64,000 nucleotides of DNA, taken from the NCBI GenBank assembly GCA_016720745.1, contig JADKKA010000022.1, positions 1,364,001-1,428,000 of the forward strand, given 5' to 3'. The notes below the pieces were generated by a model. It worked only from the letters and a program-made list of their open reading frames with translations, was not told the DNA's origin and searched no databases. Below are positions 34,006-42,834 of this stretch, in pieces. Source of the stretch: Chitinophagaceae bacterium (GTDB lineage: Bacteria > Bacteroidota > Bacteroidia > Chitinophagales > Chitinophagaceae). Every line of letters begins with the position of its first letter. Position 1 is the first letter of the stretch. Both the position numbers and the translations under genes were made by a program.

Positions 34006-34617
34006 TTATTCCGGAATACCCAATTGCCTCAGTACTTCACGGTAATTAGTGAAATCAATACTGCTCCTACCCCCTAAAACTCCACCGGGGATCATGATGT
34101 ACCGGTATTTATTGGTTGATGACATGGACGTATTGTTGGTCTCTATTTTAATATTGCCTACAGAATACTTTGGATTATGGCTATATGTAATACTACCCAC
34201 AACTTCTGTAAAAGGCAATTGACGCACATGTCCCGCAGTGTCTCCCAGAACAGCCCAATAAACATGTACTGCACCTCCGCTTAAAATAGACTGTGTTAAT
34301 GAGGTAGTAGGGATATTATTAAAGGCCAATCCGGTACTTCCATCTATTGCCCATGTGGATCCATTGGTCCACCTGGAGTAAATCACATTGGCAGTGCCTA
34401 CAGGTCCCTGAGGACCTTGTGGACCCTGTGGTCCCTGAGGACCTGTGGGACCCGTTGGGCCTGTTGGTCCTGTTGGACCTGTTGGTCCTGTTGGACCAGC
34501 CGGGCCTGCTGATCCTGCCGGACCTGCCGGTCCTGCGGGGCCGGTTTTTTGGCAGGCTATCATAGTTAATGTAAGAAAAGCAAAAAAGCAAAAGGCTATA
34601 AGATTGACTCTTTTCAT
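34006..34617 (-). CDS. Collagen-like repeat lipoprotein
   Basis: 203 residues. Lipoprotein signal ending TMIACQ (Cys22), then about 17 Gly-Pro-X triplets (GPA x5, GPT x6, GPQ x4 and variants) over residues 26-76, then a globular domain of about 125 residues with no recognised family. The triplets should form a collagen-like triple helix, so the protein is probably a trimer displayed from the outer membrane. It lies 18 bases after the T9SS gene on the same strand, suggesting one transcript. The triplet DNA (about 34390-34540) is a likely site of length variation. Confidence 0.85.
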   Translation of the reverse strand: MKRVNLIAFCFFAFLTLTMIACQKTGPAGPAGPAGSAGPAGPTGPTGPTGPTGPTGPTGPQGPQGPQGPQGPVGTANVIYSRWTNGSTWAIDGSTGLAFNNIPTTSLTQSILSGGAVHVYWAVLGDTAGHVRQLPFTEVVGSITYSHNPKYSVGNIKIETNNTSMSSTNKYRYIMIPGGVLGGRSSIDFTNYREVLRQLGIPE

Positions 34618-34635
34618 AAAAGTCTAATTTATTTT

Positions 34636-37600
34636 TTACCGTAAAACAAAAATCTTAGCAGATGTTGAATAATTACCGAACTGTATTGAAACCAGGTAGT
34701 TGGTGTAATTTCTTAATCTGATTGGCAAATCCATCCGAATAATATTCTGACCTTTCATAAGTCTTCTAGGGGACAATACATACTGAACAGTCCCATTCAT
34801 ATCAATTATATTAATTGTAGCAACATCGTCAAAACGGGCCTCAATATCTAAAAAGAAGGTCCCAGTAACTACGGGATTGGGATAGACTCTAAATTGATGT
34901 TCCATTACGGCATCACCACTTATAGAAGGTCTTGAACTGCCAAGAGGTTTGGGTTGACAATAAAAACAGAGTGTGCCGGTAACCGGAACAAAAGTTGATG
35001 TACTTACTGTGATAACAGGATTATTGATTGTTACATTTCCCAGCGATACAACATCCGGAGTTGGTGTGCTATTCGAAGCTGTCAATACTGTAACATCAGT
35101 TGTATTGATTCCTGAACAGTTTCCTGCATTTCCAAGACTATCGAACCGAACTACGTAAACTTCATTACTATCCAGTGGTGATCCGCCTGGCGTATTATTA
35201 TAACCTACTGCAGCGTATCCACCTTCTAACAACGGCATCACATTGTTGATGAATTGCTGACCGGGCCGTACAAACTTTTTAGACCATGCAAGGCTGCCAT
35301 CAGGGTTCACATTACTAATGTACAAATCTGAATTACTGGTATATTCACCATTGACAGTAATAAAACCTCCATCTGCTCTTGGGTACCATCCAAAATCCAG
35401 GTTCTGTGTACCGGGAATTACCATCTTCCTGACATTCTGCACAGTTCCATCAGCTTGCAGATTCCACACAAAATTCTGTTGATTTACTGTGTTAAACCCG
35501 TCCATTACTAACCCCAATACCTGAAAACCAGACCCATTTTTTCTGATCCGGTAAAATTGTGTACTCCGGTTCTCTCCATCATAACCTCGCATCCACTGAA
35601 TATTCCCATTCAGCTTATCCAATTTCATTACATAGCTGTCATAGTTCGAACCATTCTGGTAAAACCCTGCCACCACTACTGACCCTCCGTCTTCCGTAAT
35701 CCCCCATAGCTGATCAGACCCGCCATTCCCATACTGCCTGCTCCATATAACATTTCCTGAATTATCCGTTCTAACAACAAATCCTTCAGCCAACCCTGCC
35801 GTATACCTATGTGTACCGCAAAACACATAGCCTCCCTCTGAAATCTCTACCACATCAAATCCAATATCCCCATTCACATTTCCATCTCCATATTTCTTTG
35901 ACCACTGAAGATTTCCTGATGCATCTGTTTTAACAAGCCATGCATCTCCAGCCGTATTCCCATAAGACTTAGTTTGACCAATCCCAAGAAAACCATTGTC
36001 ACTCGTCCGGATCACAGCCTGAAAATAATCAAACCCGCTTCCGCCAAATGCCTTACTCCAACTGACAGTCCCCTTCTTATTCACCTTCATCAATAATCCG
36101 TCGTAACCACCGTTCCCATAACTCAGGGTCCTGCCCCCGACAACATAACCACTATCCAACGTAGGTGCCAGATAAAAACCGTAATCATCTTTATTCCCTC
36201 CAAATACCTTCTGGTAAAATGAAATGCCGTTTGAACAGAGACTATCTGGTGGCACAACTACATTGATGTTTTCGTGGCAATAATAACAAAGTGTATTACT
36301 AATTGGAATAAAGGAAACCGAACCTGCAGATATTACGGGGTTATTGATTGTTACATTTCCCAGCGATACAACATCCGGAGTTAGTGTGCTATTCGAAGCT
36401 GTCAATACTGTAACATCAGTTGTATTGATCCCTGAACAGTTTCCTGCATTTCCAAGACTATCGAACCGAACTACGTAAACTTCATTACTATCCAGTGGTG
36501 ATCCGCCTGGCGTATTATTATAACCTACTGCAGCGTATCCACCTTCTAACAACGGCATTACATTGTTGATGAATTGCTGACCGGGCCGTACAAACTTTTT
36601 AGACCATGCAATGCTGCCATCAGGGTTCACATTACTAATGTACAAATCTGAATTACTGGTATATTCACCATTGACAGTAATAAAACCTCCATCTGCTCTT
36701 GGGTACCATCCAAAATCCAGGTTCTGTGTACCGGGAATTACCATCTTCCTGACATTCTGCACAGTTCCATCAGCTTGCAGGTTCCACACAAAATTCTGTT
36801 GATTTACTGTGTTAAACCCATCCATTACTAACCCCAATACCTGAAAACCAGACCCATTTTTTCTGATCCGGTAAAATTGTGTACTCCGGTTCTCTCCATC
36901 ATAACCTCGCATCCACTGAATATTCCCATTCAGCTTATCCAATTTCATTACATAGCTGTCATAGTTCGAACCATTCTGGTAAAACCCTGCCACCACTACT
37001 GACCCTCCGTCTTCTGTTATCCCCCATAGCTGATCAGACCCGCCATTCCCATACTGTCTGCTCCATATAACATTTCCTGAATTATCCGTTCTAACAACAA
37101 ATCCTTCAGCCAACCCTGCCGTATACCTATGCGTACCGCAAAACACATAGCCTCCCTCTGAAATCTCTACTACATCAAATCCAATATCCCCATTCACATT
37201 TCCATCTCCATATTTCTTTGACCACTGAAGATTCCCTGATGCATCTGTTTTAACAAGCCATGCATCTCCAGCCGTATTCCCATAAGACTTAGTTTGACCA
37301 ATCCCAAGAAAACCATTGTCACTCGTCCGGATCACAGCCTGAAAATAATCAAACCCGCTTCCGCCAAATGCCTTACTCCAACTCACAGTCCCCTTCTTAT
37401 TCACCTTCATCAATAATCCGTCGTAACCACCGTTCCCATAACTCAGGGTCCTGCCCCCGACAACATAACCACTATCCAACGTAGGTGCCAGATAAAAACC
37501 GTAATCATCTTTATTCCCTCCAAATACCTTCTGGTAAAATGAAATGCCGTTTGAACAGGACGTATCAGTCCCGGTAGGTATACCACCTGTTTGTGCAAAT

Positions 37601-37668
37601 ACCTGTAACTGTATTAGGAGAAGACAGAAAATACAGTAAACAACAGGTTTACTTAATTTTCGCTGCAT
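34636..37668 (-). CDS. T9SS-sorted surface protein with two nearly identical halves
   Basis: 1010 residues. Signal peptide (residues 1-26, ending QVFA), then two copies of a 440-residue-period unit, each with about seven repeats of the type GGYVFCGTHRY / GNVIWSRQYGNGGSDQL, a beta-propeller-like pattern. The C-terminal 80 residues (VYPNPVVTGTFFLDIE to KIFVLR) are a type A T9SS sorting domain, so the protein is exported across the outer membrane and attached or released. ATG 37668 directly precedes the signal peptide. No adhesive or enzymatic motif is seen. The collagen-like gene follows in the same direction. Confidence 0.9.
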   Translation of the reverse strand: MQRKLSKPVVYCIFCLLLIQLQVFAQTGGIPTGTDTSCSNGISFYQKVFGGNKDDYGFYLAPTLDSGYVVGGRTLSYGNGGYDGLLMKVNKKGTVSWSKAFGGSGFDYFQAVIRTSDNGFLGIGQTKSYGNTAGDAWLVKTDASGNLQWSKKYGDGNVNGDIGFDVVEISEGGYVFCGTHRYTAGLAEGFVVRTDNSGNVIWSRQYGNGGSDQLWGITEDGGSVVVAGFYQNGSNYDSYVMKLDKLNGNIQWMRGYDGENRSTQFYRIRKNGSGFQVLGLVMDGFNTVNQQNFVWNLQADGTVQNVRKMVIPGTQNLDFGWYPRADGGFITVNGEYTSNSDLYISNVNPDGSIAWSKKFVRPGQQFINNVMPLLEGGYAAVGYNNTPGGSPLDSNEVYVVRFDSLGNAGNCSGINTTDVTVLTASNSTLTPDVVSLGNVTINNPVISAGSVSFIPISNTLCYYCHENINVVVPPDSLCSNGISFYQKVFGGNKDDYGFYLAPTLDSGYVVGGRTLSYGNGGYDGLLMKVNKKGTVSWSKAFGGSGFDYFQAVIRTSDNGFLGIGQTKSYGNTAGDAWLVKTDASGNLQWSKKYGDGNVNGDIGFDVVEISEGGYVFCGTHRYTAGLAEGFVVRTDNSGNVIWSRQYGNGGSDQLWGITEDGGSVVVAGFYQNGSNYDSYVMKLDKLNGNIQWMRGYDGENRSTQFYRIRKNGSGFQVLGLVMDGFNTVNQQNFVWNLQADGTVQNVRKMVIPGTQNLDFGWYPRADGGFITVNGEYTSNSDLYISNVNPDGSLAWSKKFVRPGQQFINNVMPLLEGGYAAVGYNNTPGGSPLDSNEVYVVRFDSLGNAGNCSGINTTDVTVLTASNSTPTPDVVSLGNVTINNPVITVSTSTFVPVTGTLCFYCQPKPLGSSRPSISGDAVMEHQFRVYPNPVVTGTFFLDIEARFDDVATINIIDMNGTVQYVLSPRRLMKGQNIIRMDLPIRLRNYTNYLVSIQFGNYSTSAKIFVLR
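35022..37559 (-). repeat. Intragenic direct duplication, period 1320 bp
   Basis: Bases 35022-36239 and 36342-37559 (about 1.2 kb each) are direct copies separated by about 100 unique bases. By hand I count about 13 mismatches, roughly 99% identity; only two change the protein (Pro/Leu and Leu/Ile). No insertions or deletions are seen. Confidence 0.9.
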
Positions 37669-37736
37669 TGGCTGATTCGGTTTTCTTAAAATTAAAAACT
37701 TATTGCCCAAAAAAGTCAAAATACAGGCAAATAAAT

Positions 37737-38474
37737 TCAGGAAATGAGCTCAAGAAAGCGGGTCATCCCCTTTCTTTTTTGATCATCAAGGTGATAGCTC
37801 AGATGAAGTTTGTAGTATTTTTTTAACTCATAAAGGGGATATTCTGTCTCGGCCACAATTTCATCAATAAAACTCAGGCCTAAGGCGTTAGCGTCATCAA
37901 ATATTTTGATAAAATCTTCAGGCAATTTCCTTTTACTGACCCAGACTGCAAATACAAAAGGCAAACCTGTGATGGCCCTCCATTCCGAACCAAGATCATA
38001 AATAAAAGTGGATTGCCTTCTTTGTTCAAATGCACGGTCACCGATCACCAGTCCGGCAGTAGTACCCCTGATTTCTGCCCTGTAATTTTCATTATCTGCC
38101 TGCACAATCTCCGGATTGATTCCCCATGATTCTTTCATCAGGTATTTCAACAGAGAAACGGAAGTCCGGCTTTGATAGTCCAGATATACTTTTTTGATTT
38201 CATGTAGCGGAACCTCACTGAAAAGTGCCACAGAAGCTATTTCTCCTTCGGTACCGATACAATAATTGCCCACTATTTGATATTCAGGCATCTTATGCAA
38301 AACAGCCACCGGAACCAGTCCCAGGTCAATTTCATCCTTCATCAGTTGTTCGGCTACCCTGGCGGGATAATCCCCGGATAAATCAATTAGATCACTAACA
38401 GGAGGCCGTTGCAAACCATAAAGCAGTGGTCTGGTATTCAGATAATTGACGATTCCAACCCGTATCTTCTCCAA
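37737..38474 (-). CDS. mqnA: Chorismate dehydratase (menaquinone, futalosine route)
   Basis: 245 residues, periplasmic-binding-protein fold used as a cytoplasmic enzyme. Removes water from chorismate to give 3-[(1-carboxyvinyl)oxy]benzoate, the substrate of MqnE. Start segment EKIRVGIVNYLNTRPLLYGL and DLGLVPVAVL are typical. The start must be TTG 38474: the frame has no ATG before the stop at 38499-38501. The last 30 residues fit the helical C-terminus of the family. Upstream of, and on the same strand as, the T9SS gene, with a 68-base gap. Divergent from purB. Confidence 0.92.
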   Translation of the reverse strand: MEKIRVGIVNYLNTRPLLYGLQRPPVSDLIDLSGDYPARVAEQLMKDEIDLGLVPVAVLHKMPEYQIVGNYCIGTEGEIASVALFSEVPLHEIKKVYLDYQSRTSVSLLKYLMKESWGINPEIVQADNENYRAEIRGTTAGLVIGDRAFEQRRQSTFIYDLGSEWRAITGLPFVFAVWVSKRKLPEDFIKIFDDANALGLSFIDEIVAETEYPLYELKKYYKLHLSYHLDDQKRKGMTRFLELIS

Positions 38475-38480
38475 TTCGGT

Positions 38481-38488
38481 TAAATTTG
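38481..38488 (+). promoter_or_regulatory. Putative -7 element for purB
   Basis: TAAATTTG matches TAnnTTTG, 68 bases before the purB ATG and seven bases upstream of the divergent mqnA start. Confidence 0.5.
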
Positions 38489-38556
38489 TGGCGCTAAGTT
38501 ATGCAGGGAATCAGAAATACTACACAAGAAATTAACTACCCGAAAGAATAATCAAA

Positions 38557-39900
38557 ATGGAATTAACAGCACTCACTTCGATATCAGCAGTGGATGGAAG
38601 ATACCGCAAGCAGGTACAACATCTGGATGAATATTTTTCAGAATACTCCCTGATGAAATACCGGGTGCTGGTGGAAGTGGAATACCTTCTTTTCCTGGAA
38701 AAAAAGAAATTATTTAAACTGCCAGGAAAAACTGTTAAACATCTGCAGAAACTGGCAGCTGATTTTGGCCCGGAAGATGCCCAGGAAATCAAACAAATAG
38801 AATTTACCACCAACCATGATGTAAAGGCAGTAGAATATTTCCTTAAGAATGAACTGGAAAAATGTGGTGGTGCCGAAGGAAAAGAATGGGTGCATTTCGG
38901 ACTGACATCCCAGGACATCAATAATACGGCCATCCCTCTATCCTGGAAACATGCCATTGAATACGAATACCTGCCCTCCCTTCTCAACCTGAATTCACAA
39001 CTTAAACTGCTGGCCAAAGAATGGAAGGATATTCCGATGCTGGCCCATACCCATGGACAGCCTGCCAGCCCTACCCGGTTAGGCAAAGAAATCATGGTAT
39101 TTGTAGAAAGAATCCAGAGCCAGATTGAGCAGTTTATTGGCATTCCATTTACCGGAAAATTTGGTGGCGCCACCGGCAACTTCAATGCCCATCATGTGTC
39201 ATTTCCAAAAAACGATTGGGTAAAATGGGGAAATGAATTTGTTACAGCACTTGGATTGAACCGTCAGCAGCACACTACTCAGATTGAACACTACGACAAT
39301 CTCGCCGCACATTTTGACTGCATGAAACGGATCAACAATATCCTGGTTGATTTTTGCAGAGATATCTGGAGCTATGTTTCAATGGAATATTTCCGCCAGA
39401 AAACAAAAAAGGGAGAAGTGGGTTCTTCAGCTATGCCACACAAGGTGAACCCAATAGATTTTGAAAACGCGGAAGGCAACCTGGGAATGGCCAATGCCAT
39501 TTTTGAATTCCTTTCTGGCAAACTTCCGGTTTCAAGACTTCAACGTGATCTTACAGATTCAACAGTTCTTCGGAATATCGGCGTACCATTCGCCCATACC
39601 ATTATCGCCATCCGCTCGATCGAAAAAGGACTGGGCAAACTGGTGATCAATGATGCCAAATTATATGAAGACCTGGATAATAACTGGGCCGTGGTAGCGG
39701 AAGCGATCCAAACAATATTGAGAAGAGAAAAATTCCCCAATCCCTATGAGGCACTAAAGGCACTGACCCGGGGAAATAATAAAATAGACAAAAAAGCCAT
39801 TCATCAGTTTATAGAAGATCTGAAAATTAATGAAGACCTGAAAAGGGAATTGAAAAGGATTACACCACATAATTATACAGGTGTTTCACCGAAGGACTAA
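38557..39900 (+). CDS. purB: Adenylosuccinate lyase
   Basis: 447 residues. Acts twice in purine synthesis, releasing fumarate from SAICAR and from adenylosuccinate. The fumarase/aspartase-superfamily signature SSAMPHKVNPIDFENAEGN is complete, as are HFGLTSQDINNTA and HTHGQPASPT. Length and layout match the E. coli-type PurB. ATG start. The stop codon overlaps that of the convergent acetyltransferase gene (CTAA/TTAG, four bases). Confidence 0.97.
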   Translation: MELTALTSISAVDGRYRKQVQHLDEYFSEYSLMKYRVLVEVEYLLFLEKKKLFKLPGKTVKHLQKLAADFGPEDAQEIKQIEFTTNHDVKAVEYFLKNELEKCGGAEGKEWVHFGLTSQDINNTAIPLSWKHAIEYEYLPSLLNLNSQLKLLAKEWKDIPMLAHTHGQPASPTRLGKEIMVFVERIQSQIEQFIGIPFTGKFGGATGNFNAHHVSFPKNDWVKWGNEFVTALGLNRQQHTTQIEHYDNLAAHFDCMKRINNILVDFCRDIWSYVSMEYFRQKTKKGEVGSSAMPHKVNPIDFENAEGNLGMANAIFEFLSGKLPVSRLQRDLTDSTVLRNIGVPFAHTIIAIRSIEKGLGKLVINDAKLYEDLDNNWAVVAEAIQTILRREKFPNPYEALKALTRGNNKIDKKAIHQFIEDLKINEDLKRELKRITPHNYTGVSPKD

Positions 39901-40400
39901 TTTCTCCTCACCACAAAAATTATCAACTCCTTCCCCTCTTCCATTCTGGTGCTGTGGTACACAAAGCCGGCTTTGAGCAGGACTTTCTGAGAGGCAATAT
40001 TGGGTGTTTCCGTAACCCCGTATATTTCGGGAATCGTACTGTGCTGCAGGAAATAAGCCAGACCAGCCTGTGCCAGCTCTGATGCCAGTCCGCGTCCCCA
40101 AAACTCAGGTATAAAGGAGTATCCCAACTGGGTCTTCAATGGATCAAAAGGTATCGGGATGATGGCAAATGATCCAATGAAACGACCGCTGACTTTTTCT
40201 TCTACGGCCCACCTGCCATTATGAGGAACAGAAGGACCGAGAGCAATAATCTGCTCCAACTGGTGATCACTTTCCTCCCGGGTTTTAACCGGACGGATAT
40301 ACCGCATCACTTCCTCACTGCCGTTCAGCAGGAAAAAATTTTCTTTATCTGTTACCAACAGATCGCGGACCAGCAGCCTTTCAGTTTCAAAAGCAAACAT
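39897..40400 (-). CDS. GNAT family N-acetyltransferase (RimJ/RimL type)
   Basis: 167 residues. Start FETERLLVRDLLVTD, the acetyl-CoA loop region PEFWGRGLASELAQAGLAYF (R/QxxGxG/A-like) and NIASQKVLLKAGFVY are typical of the RimJ/RimL subfamily, which acetylate protein N-termini or small amines. Acceptor unknown. Starts two bases after the prfC stop, so it is co-transcribed with prfC. Confidence 0.88.
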   Translation of the reverse strand: MFAFETERLLVRDLLVTDKENFFLLNGSEEVMRYIRPVKTREESDHQLEQIIALGPSVPHNGRWAVEEKVSGRFIGSFAIIPIPFDPLKTQLGYSFIPEFWGRGLASELAQAGLAYFLQHSTIPEIYGVTETPNIASQKVLLKAGFVYHSTRMEEGKELIIFVVRRN

Positions 40401-40402
40401 GC

Positions 40403-41986
40403 TTATTTGTGGATTTCAGAGGTGAAGTGAAATTCAATATCTGGATTGTTCGATTTCTCCGTATTCAAAAACCATTCACTCTGTGCCAGGTAAACCGGAT
40501 GACCATCCTTATCCTCCCCCGCATTCGCCTGCTTGAACCGCAGGAAATCCTGCAACTTACCCGGATCATTACTGGTGAGCCAGCAGGCTTTGTAAAAAGG
40601 CAGGCTGTTAAACACCACAGAAGCGCCATACTCGTGCAGCAAGCGGTACTGGATCACTTCAAACTGCAGTTCACCCACACAACCAATGATTTTTTTATTG
40701 CCGCCAAACTGGGTAAATAACTGTGCCACCCCTTCATCGGTCAATTGCAGCAATCCTTTTTCAAGCTGCTTTGTTTTCATGGGGTCCTTGTTCACGACTT
40801 CCTTGAATATCTCGGGAGAAAAAGATGGAATCCCGGTAAAAAAGAAATCCTCTCCCTCCGTAAGTGTATCCCCGATTTTAAAATTACCCGTATCAAATAA
40901 ACCTACCACATCTCCGGCATAGGCATCTTCAATAATACTTTTATCCCTGGCCATAAATGAATAAGGATTGCTGAACCTGACTTCCTTATCCAGTCTTACA
41001 TGATGAAAGTATTTATTCCTTTCAAATCGTCCGGAGCAAACCCGGAAGAAGGCAATCCGGTCCCGGTGTTTCGGATCCAGGTTGGCATGTATCTTAAAAA
41101 CAAAACCACTGAGTTTATCTTCCTCCACATCCACTTTTCTTTTGTTGGTATCCCGGCTTCTGGGAGTGGGTGCTATCTGGATAAATGTATCCAGCATTTC
41201 CTTTACCCCGAAATTATTGATCGCTGACCCAAAGAAAACCGGTGCCACTTTTGCGGCCAGATAGTCTTCCACACTCAGCTCTCCGTGTACCCCGTCCACC
41301 AGTTCCACATCTTCCCTTAACTGAGCGGCATCCCGATCACCGAGTTTGGCATCGAGGATATCATCATGGATATCTGCGATGGCAATACTGTCTTCATCCG
41401 CTTTTGTATTGGCCGTAAACAATAAAAGATTTTTGCTATGCAGATTATAAACACCCTTGAAATCCTTTCCGCTATTGATCGGCCAGGTCATTGGGTGAAG
41501 AGAGATAGATAATTCTTTTTCGATTTCTTCCAGCAGGTCAAAACGGTTCTTGCCATCCCGGTCCATTTTATTCACAAACACAATCACCGGTGTATCCCGC
41601 ATCCGGCAAACCTCCATCAAACGACGGGTCTGCTCCTCTACCCCATTCACACTATCCACTACCAGGATCACACTATCCACTGCTGTCAGCGTTCGGTAAG
41701 TATCTTCTGCAAAATCCTTGTGACCGGGGGTATCCAGCAGGTTGATCAGTGTGCCGTTGTATTCAAAACTCATGACCGAAGTAGCCACAGAGATTCCTCT
41801 TTGCCTTTCGATCTCCATGAAATCACTGGTCGCATGTTTCTTGATCTTATTGCTTTTCACAGCCCCCGCCACCTGGATGGCACCTCCAAAAAGGAGGAAT
41901 TTCTCCGTCAGGGTCGTTTTACCTGCATCGGGGTGACTGATAATCGCAAAACTGCGGCGGCGTTGTATTTCGTTGTGAAATTTCAT
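40403..41986 (-). CDS. prfC: Peptide chain release factor 3
   Basis: 527 residues. GTPase that recycles RF1/RF2 from the ribosome after termination. G1 ISHPDAGKTTLTEKFL, G3 DTPGHKDFAEDT and G4 NKMDRDGKN are intact, and the C-terminal domain (GCVGELQFEVIQYRL) is that of RF3 rather than EF-G. ATG start. Followed two bases later by the GNAT gene. Upstream 107 bases to the next gene hold nothing further recognised. Confidence 0.97.
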   Translation of the reverse strand: MKFHNEIQRRRSFAIISHPDAGKTTLTEKFLLFGGAIQVAGAVKSNKIKKHATSDFMEIERQRGISVATSVMSFEYNGTLINLLDTPGHKDFAEDTYRTLTAVDSVILVVDSVNGVEEQTRRLMEVCRMRDTPVIVFVNKMDRDGKNRFDLLEEIEKELSISLHPMTWPINSGKDFKGVYNLHSKNLLLFTANTKADEDSIAIADIHDDILDAKLGDRDAAQLREDVELVDGVHGELSVEDYLAAKVAPVFFGSAINNFGVKEMLDTFIQIAPTPRSRDTNKRKVDVEEDKLSGFVFKIHANLDPKHRDRIAFFRVCSGRFERNKYFHHVRLDKEVRFSNPYSFMARDKSIIEDAYAGDVVGLFDTGNFKIGDTLTEGEDFFFTGIPSFSPEIFKEVVNKDPMKTKQLEKGLLQLTDEGVAQLFTQFGGNKKIIGCVGELQFEVIQYRLLHEYGASVVFNSLPFYKACWLTSNDPGKLQDFLRFKQANAGEDKDGHPVYLAQSEWFLNTEKSNNPDIEFHFTSEIHK

Positions 41987-42093
41987 GATTCAAGAGGGTT
42001 CTTATTTCCGGTTAGGCTGTCAGTAATTTAAAGGACCAGAACCGGTTTTTAAGTCCGCAAAGGTAAGGTAAAGCAGGAGCTTGATAATAGGGA

Positions 42094-42747
42094 TTAAACG
42101 CCGGGTTTCTGCTCCTGCCGCTGAAAGTCGAAATCCACAGCTGCCGCCATCGCATCCCGCAGGGCCAGTTTATCCCGCATATAATTGAAAAAAGCAGCCG
42201 CTATAAATGCCAGTAATGAAAAATAATACCAGATCGTGAATTGTATTTTGATCAGTCCGCCTATATCCAAACCCAGCTGATCATCACCCAGCTTTTTTCC
42301 GGATGTGAGACCCTTCATTTCAATTTTATACTGTATCATCACGGCAATCAGCATCAATGCTGCCAGGATACCGGCACACATCCCGGCCATCGACCGCCAG
42401 CTAAAGGCTGAAAAAGCAATACCCAGACCAAACAGACCGGCAGCCAGGGCAGCAATGGCAAAAATATTCGGACCTTCTTTCATTAAACTGTCGAGTTCTT
42501 TTTCACCCTTGCCTGTTCTTTCTTTCAATTCATTTTTGGCCCAGCTGCCTGAAATTTTCCAATGACTACCTGTGGCCAATCCTATTCCGGAATTTCCAAC
42601 AATCGCCATATTGCCACATTTAAGCTCAATGAAGGGAAGCAGGAATAACAGGAGCCCGACCGTAAATGCGATCGTGCTGTTATGCCTGCGGCGATAAAAT
42701 TGATGATCGCTGTATACGTTGACCTGATTACTGATTACCTGCTCCAT
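42094..42747 (-). CDS. Four-helix membrane protein, function unknown
   Basis: 217 residues with about four membrane helices (about 25-45, 92-115, 117-138, 167-187), a Gly/Lys-rich loop after the first and an acidic/basic C-terminus. Start is uncertain: ATG 42747 follows a TAATATTG sequence (42766-42773, one mismatch from the -7 consensus); an upstream ATG at 42822 is in frame but would place the start inside the divergent promoter. No family recognised. Confidence 0.65.
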   Translation of the reverse strand: MEQVISNQVNVYSDHQFYRRRHNSTIAFTVGLLLFLLPFIELKCGNMAIVGNSGIGLATGSHWKISGSWAKNELKERTGKGEKELDSLMKEGPNIFAIAALAAGLFGLGIAFSAFSWRSMAGMCAGILAALMLIAVMIQYKIEMKGLTSGKKLGDDQLGLDIGGLIKIQFTIWYYFSLLAFIAAAFFNYMRDKLALRDAMAAAVDFDFQRQEQKPGV

Positions 42748-42822
42748 TTTTTCCGAATTGCACGCAATATTAGGCAATTGGCTGCTGATGGCATATTCCC
42801 ATCCAAATCGGGTGTTTGACAT

Positions 42823-42830
42823 TACCTTTG
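42823..42830 (+). promoter_or_regulatory. Putative -7 element four bases before the ABC permease start
   Basis: TACCTTTG matches TAnnTTTG exactly and is followed by four bases (TGCC) and the ATG at 42835. In Bacteroidota the first transcribed base lies a few bases after this box, so the mRNA would be leaderless. Confidence 0.5.
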
Positions 42831-42834
42831 TGCC

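Noticed and set aside
34347..34627. Plus-strand frames with GPV/GPA-like repeats opposite the collagen-like gene
   Set aside because: The antisense of GPX codons also reads as GPX-like repeats; the minus-strand frame carries the lipoprotein signal peptide and a globular domain.
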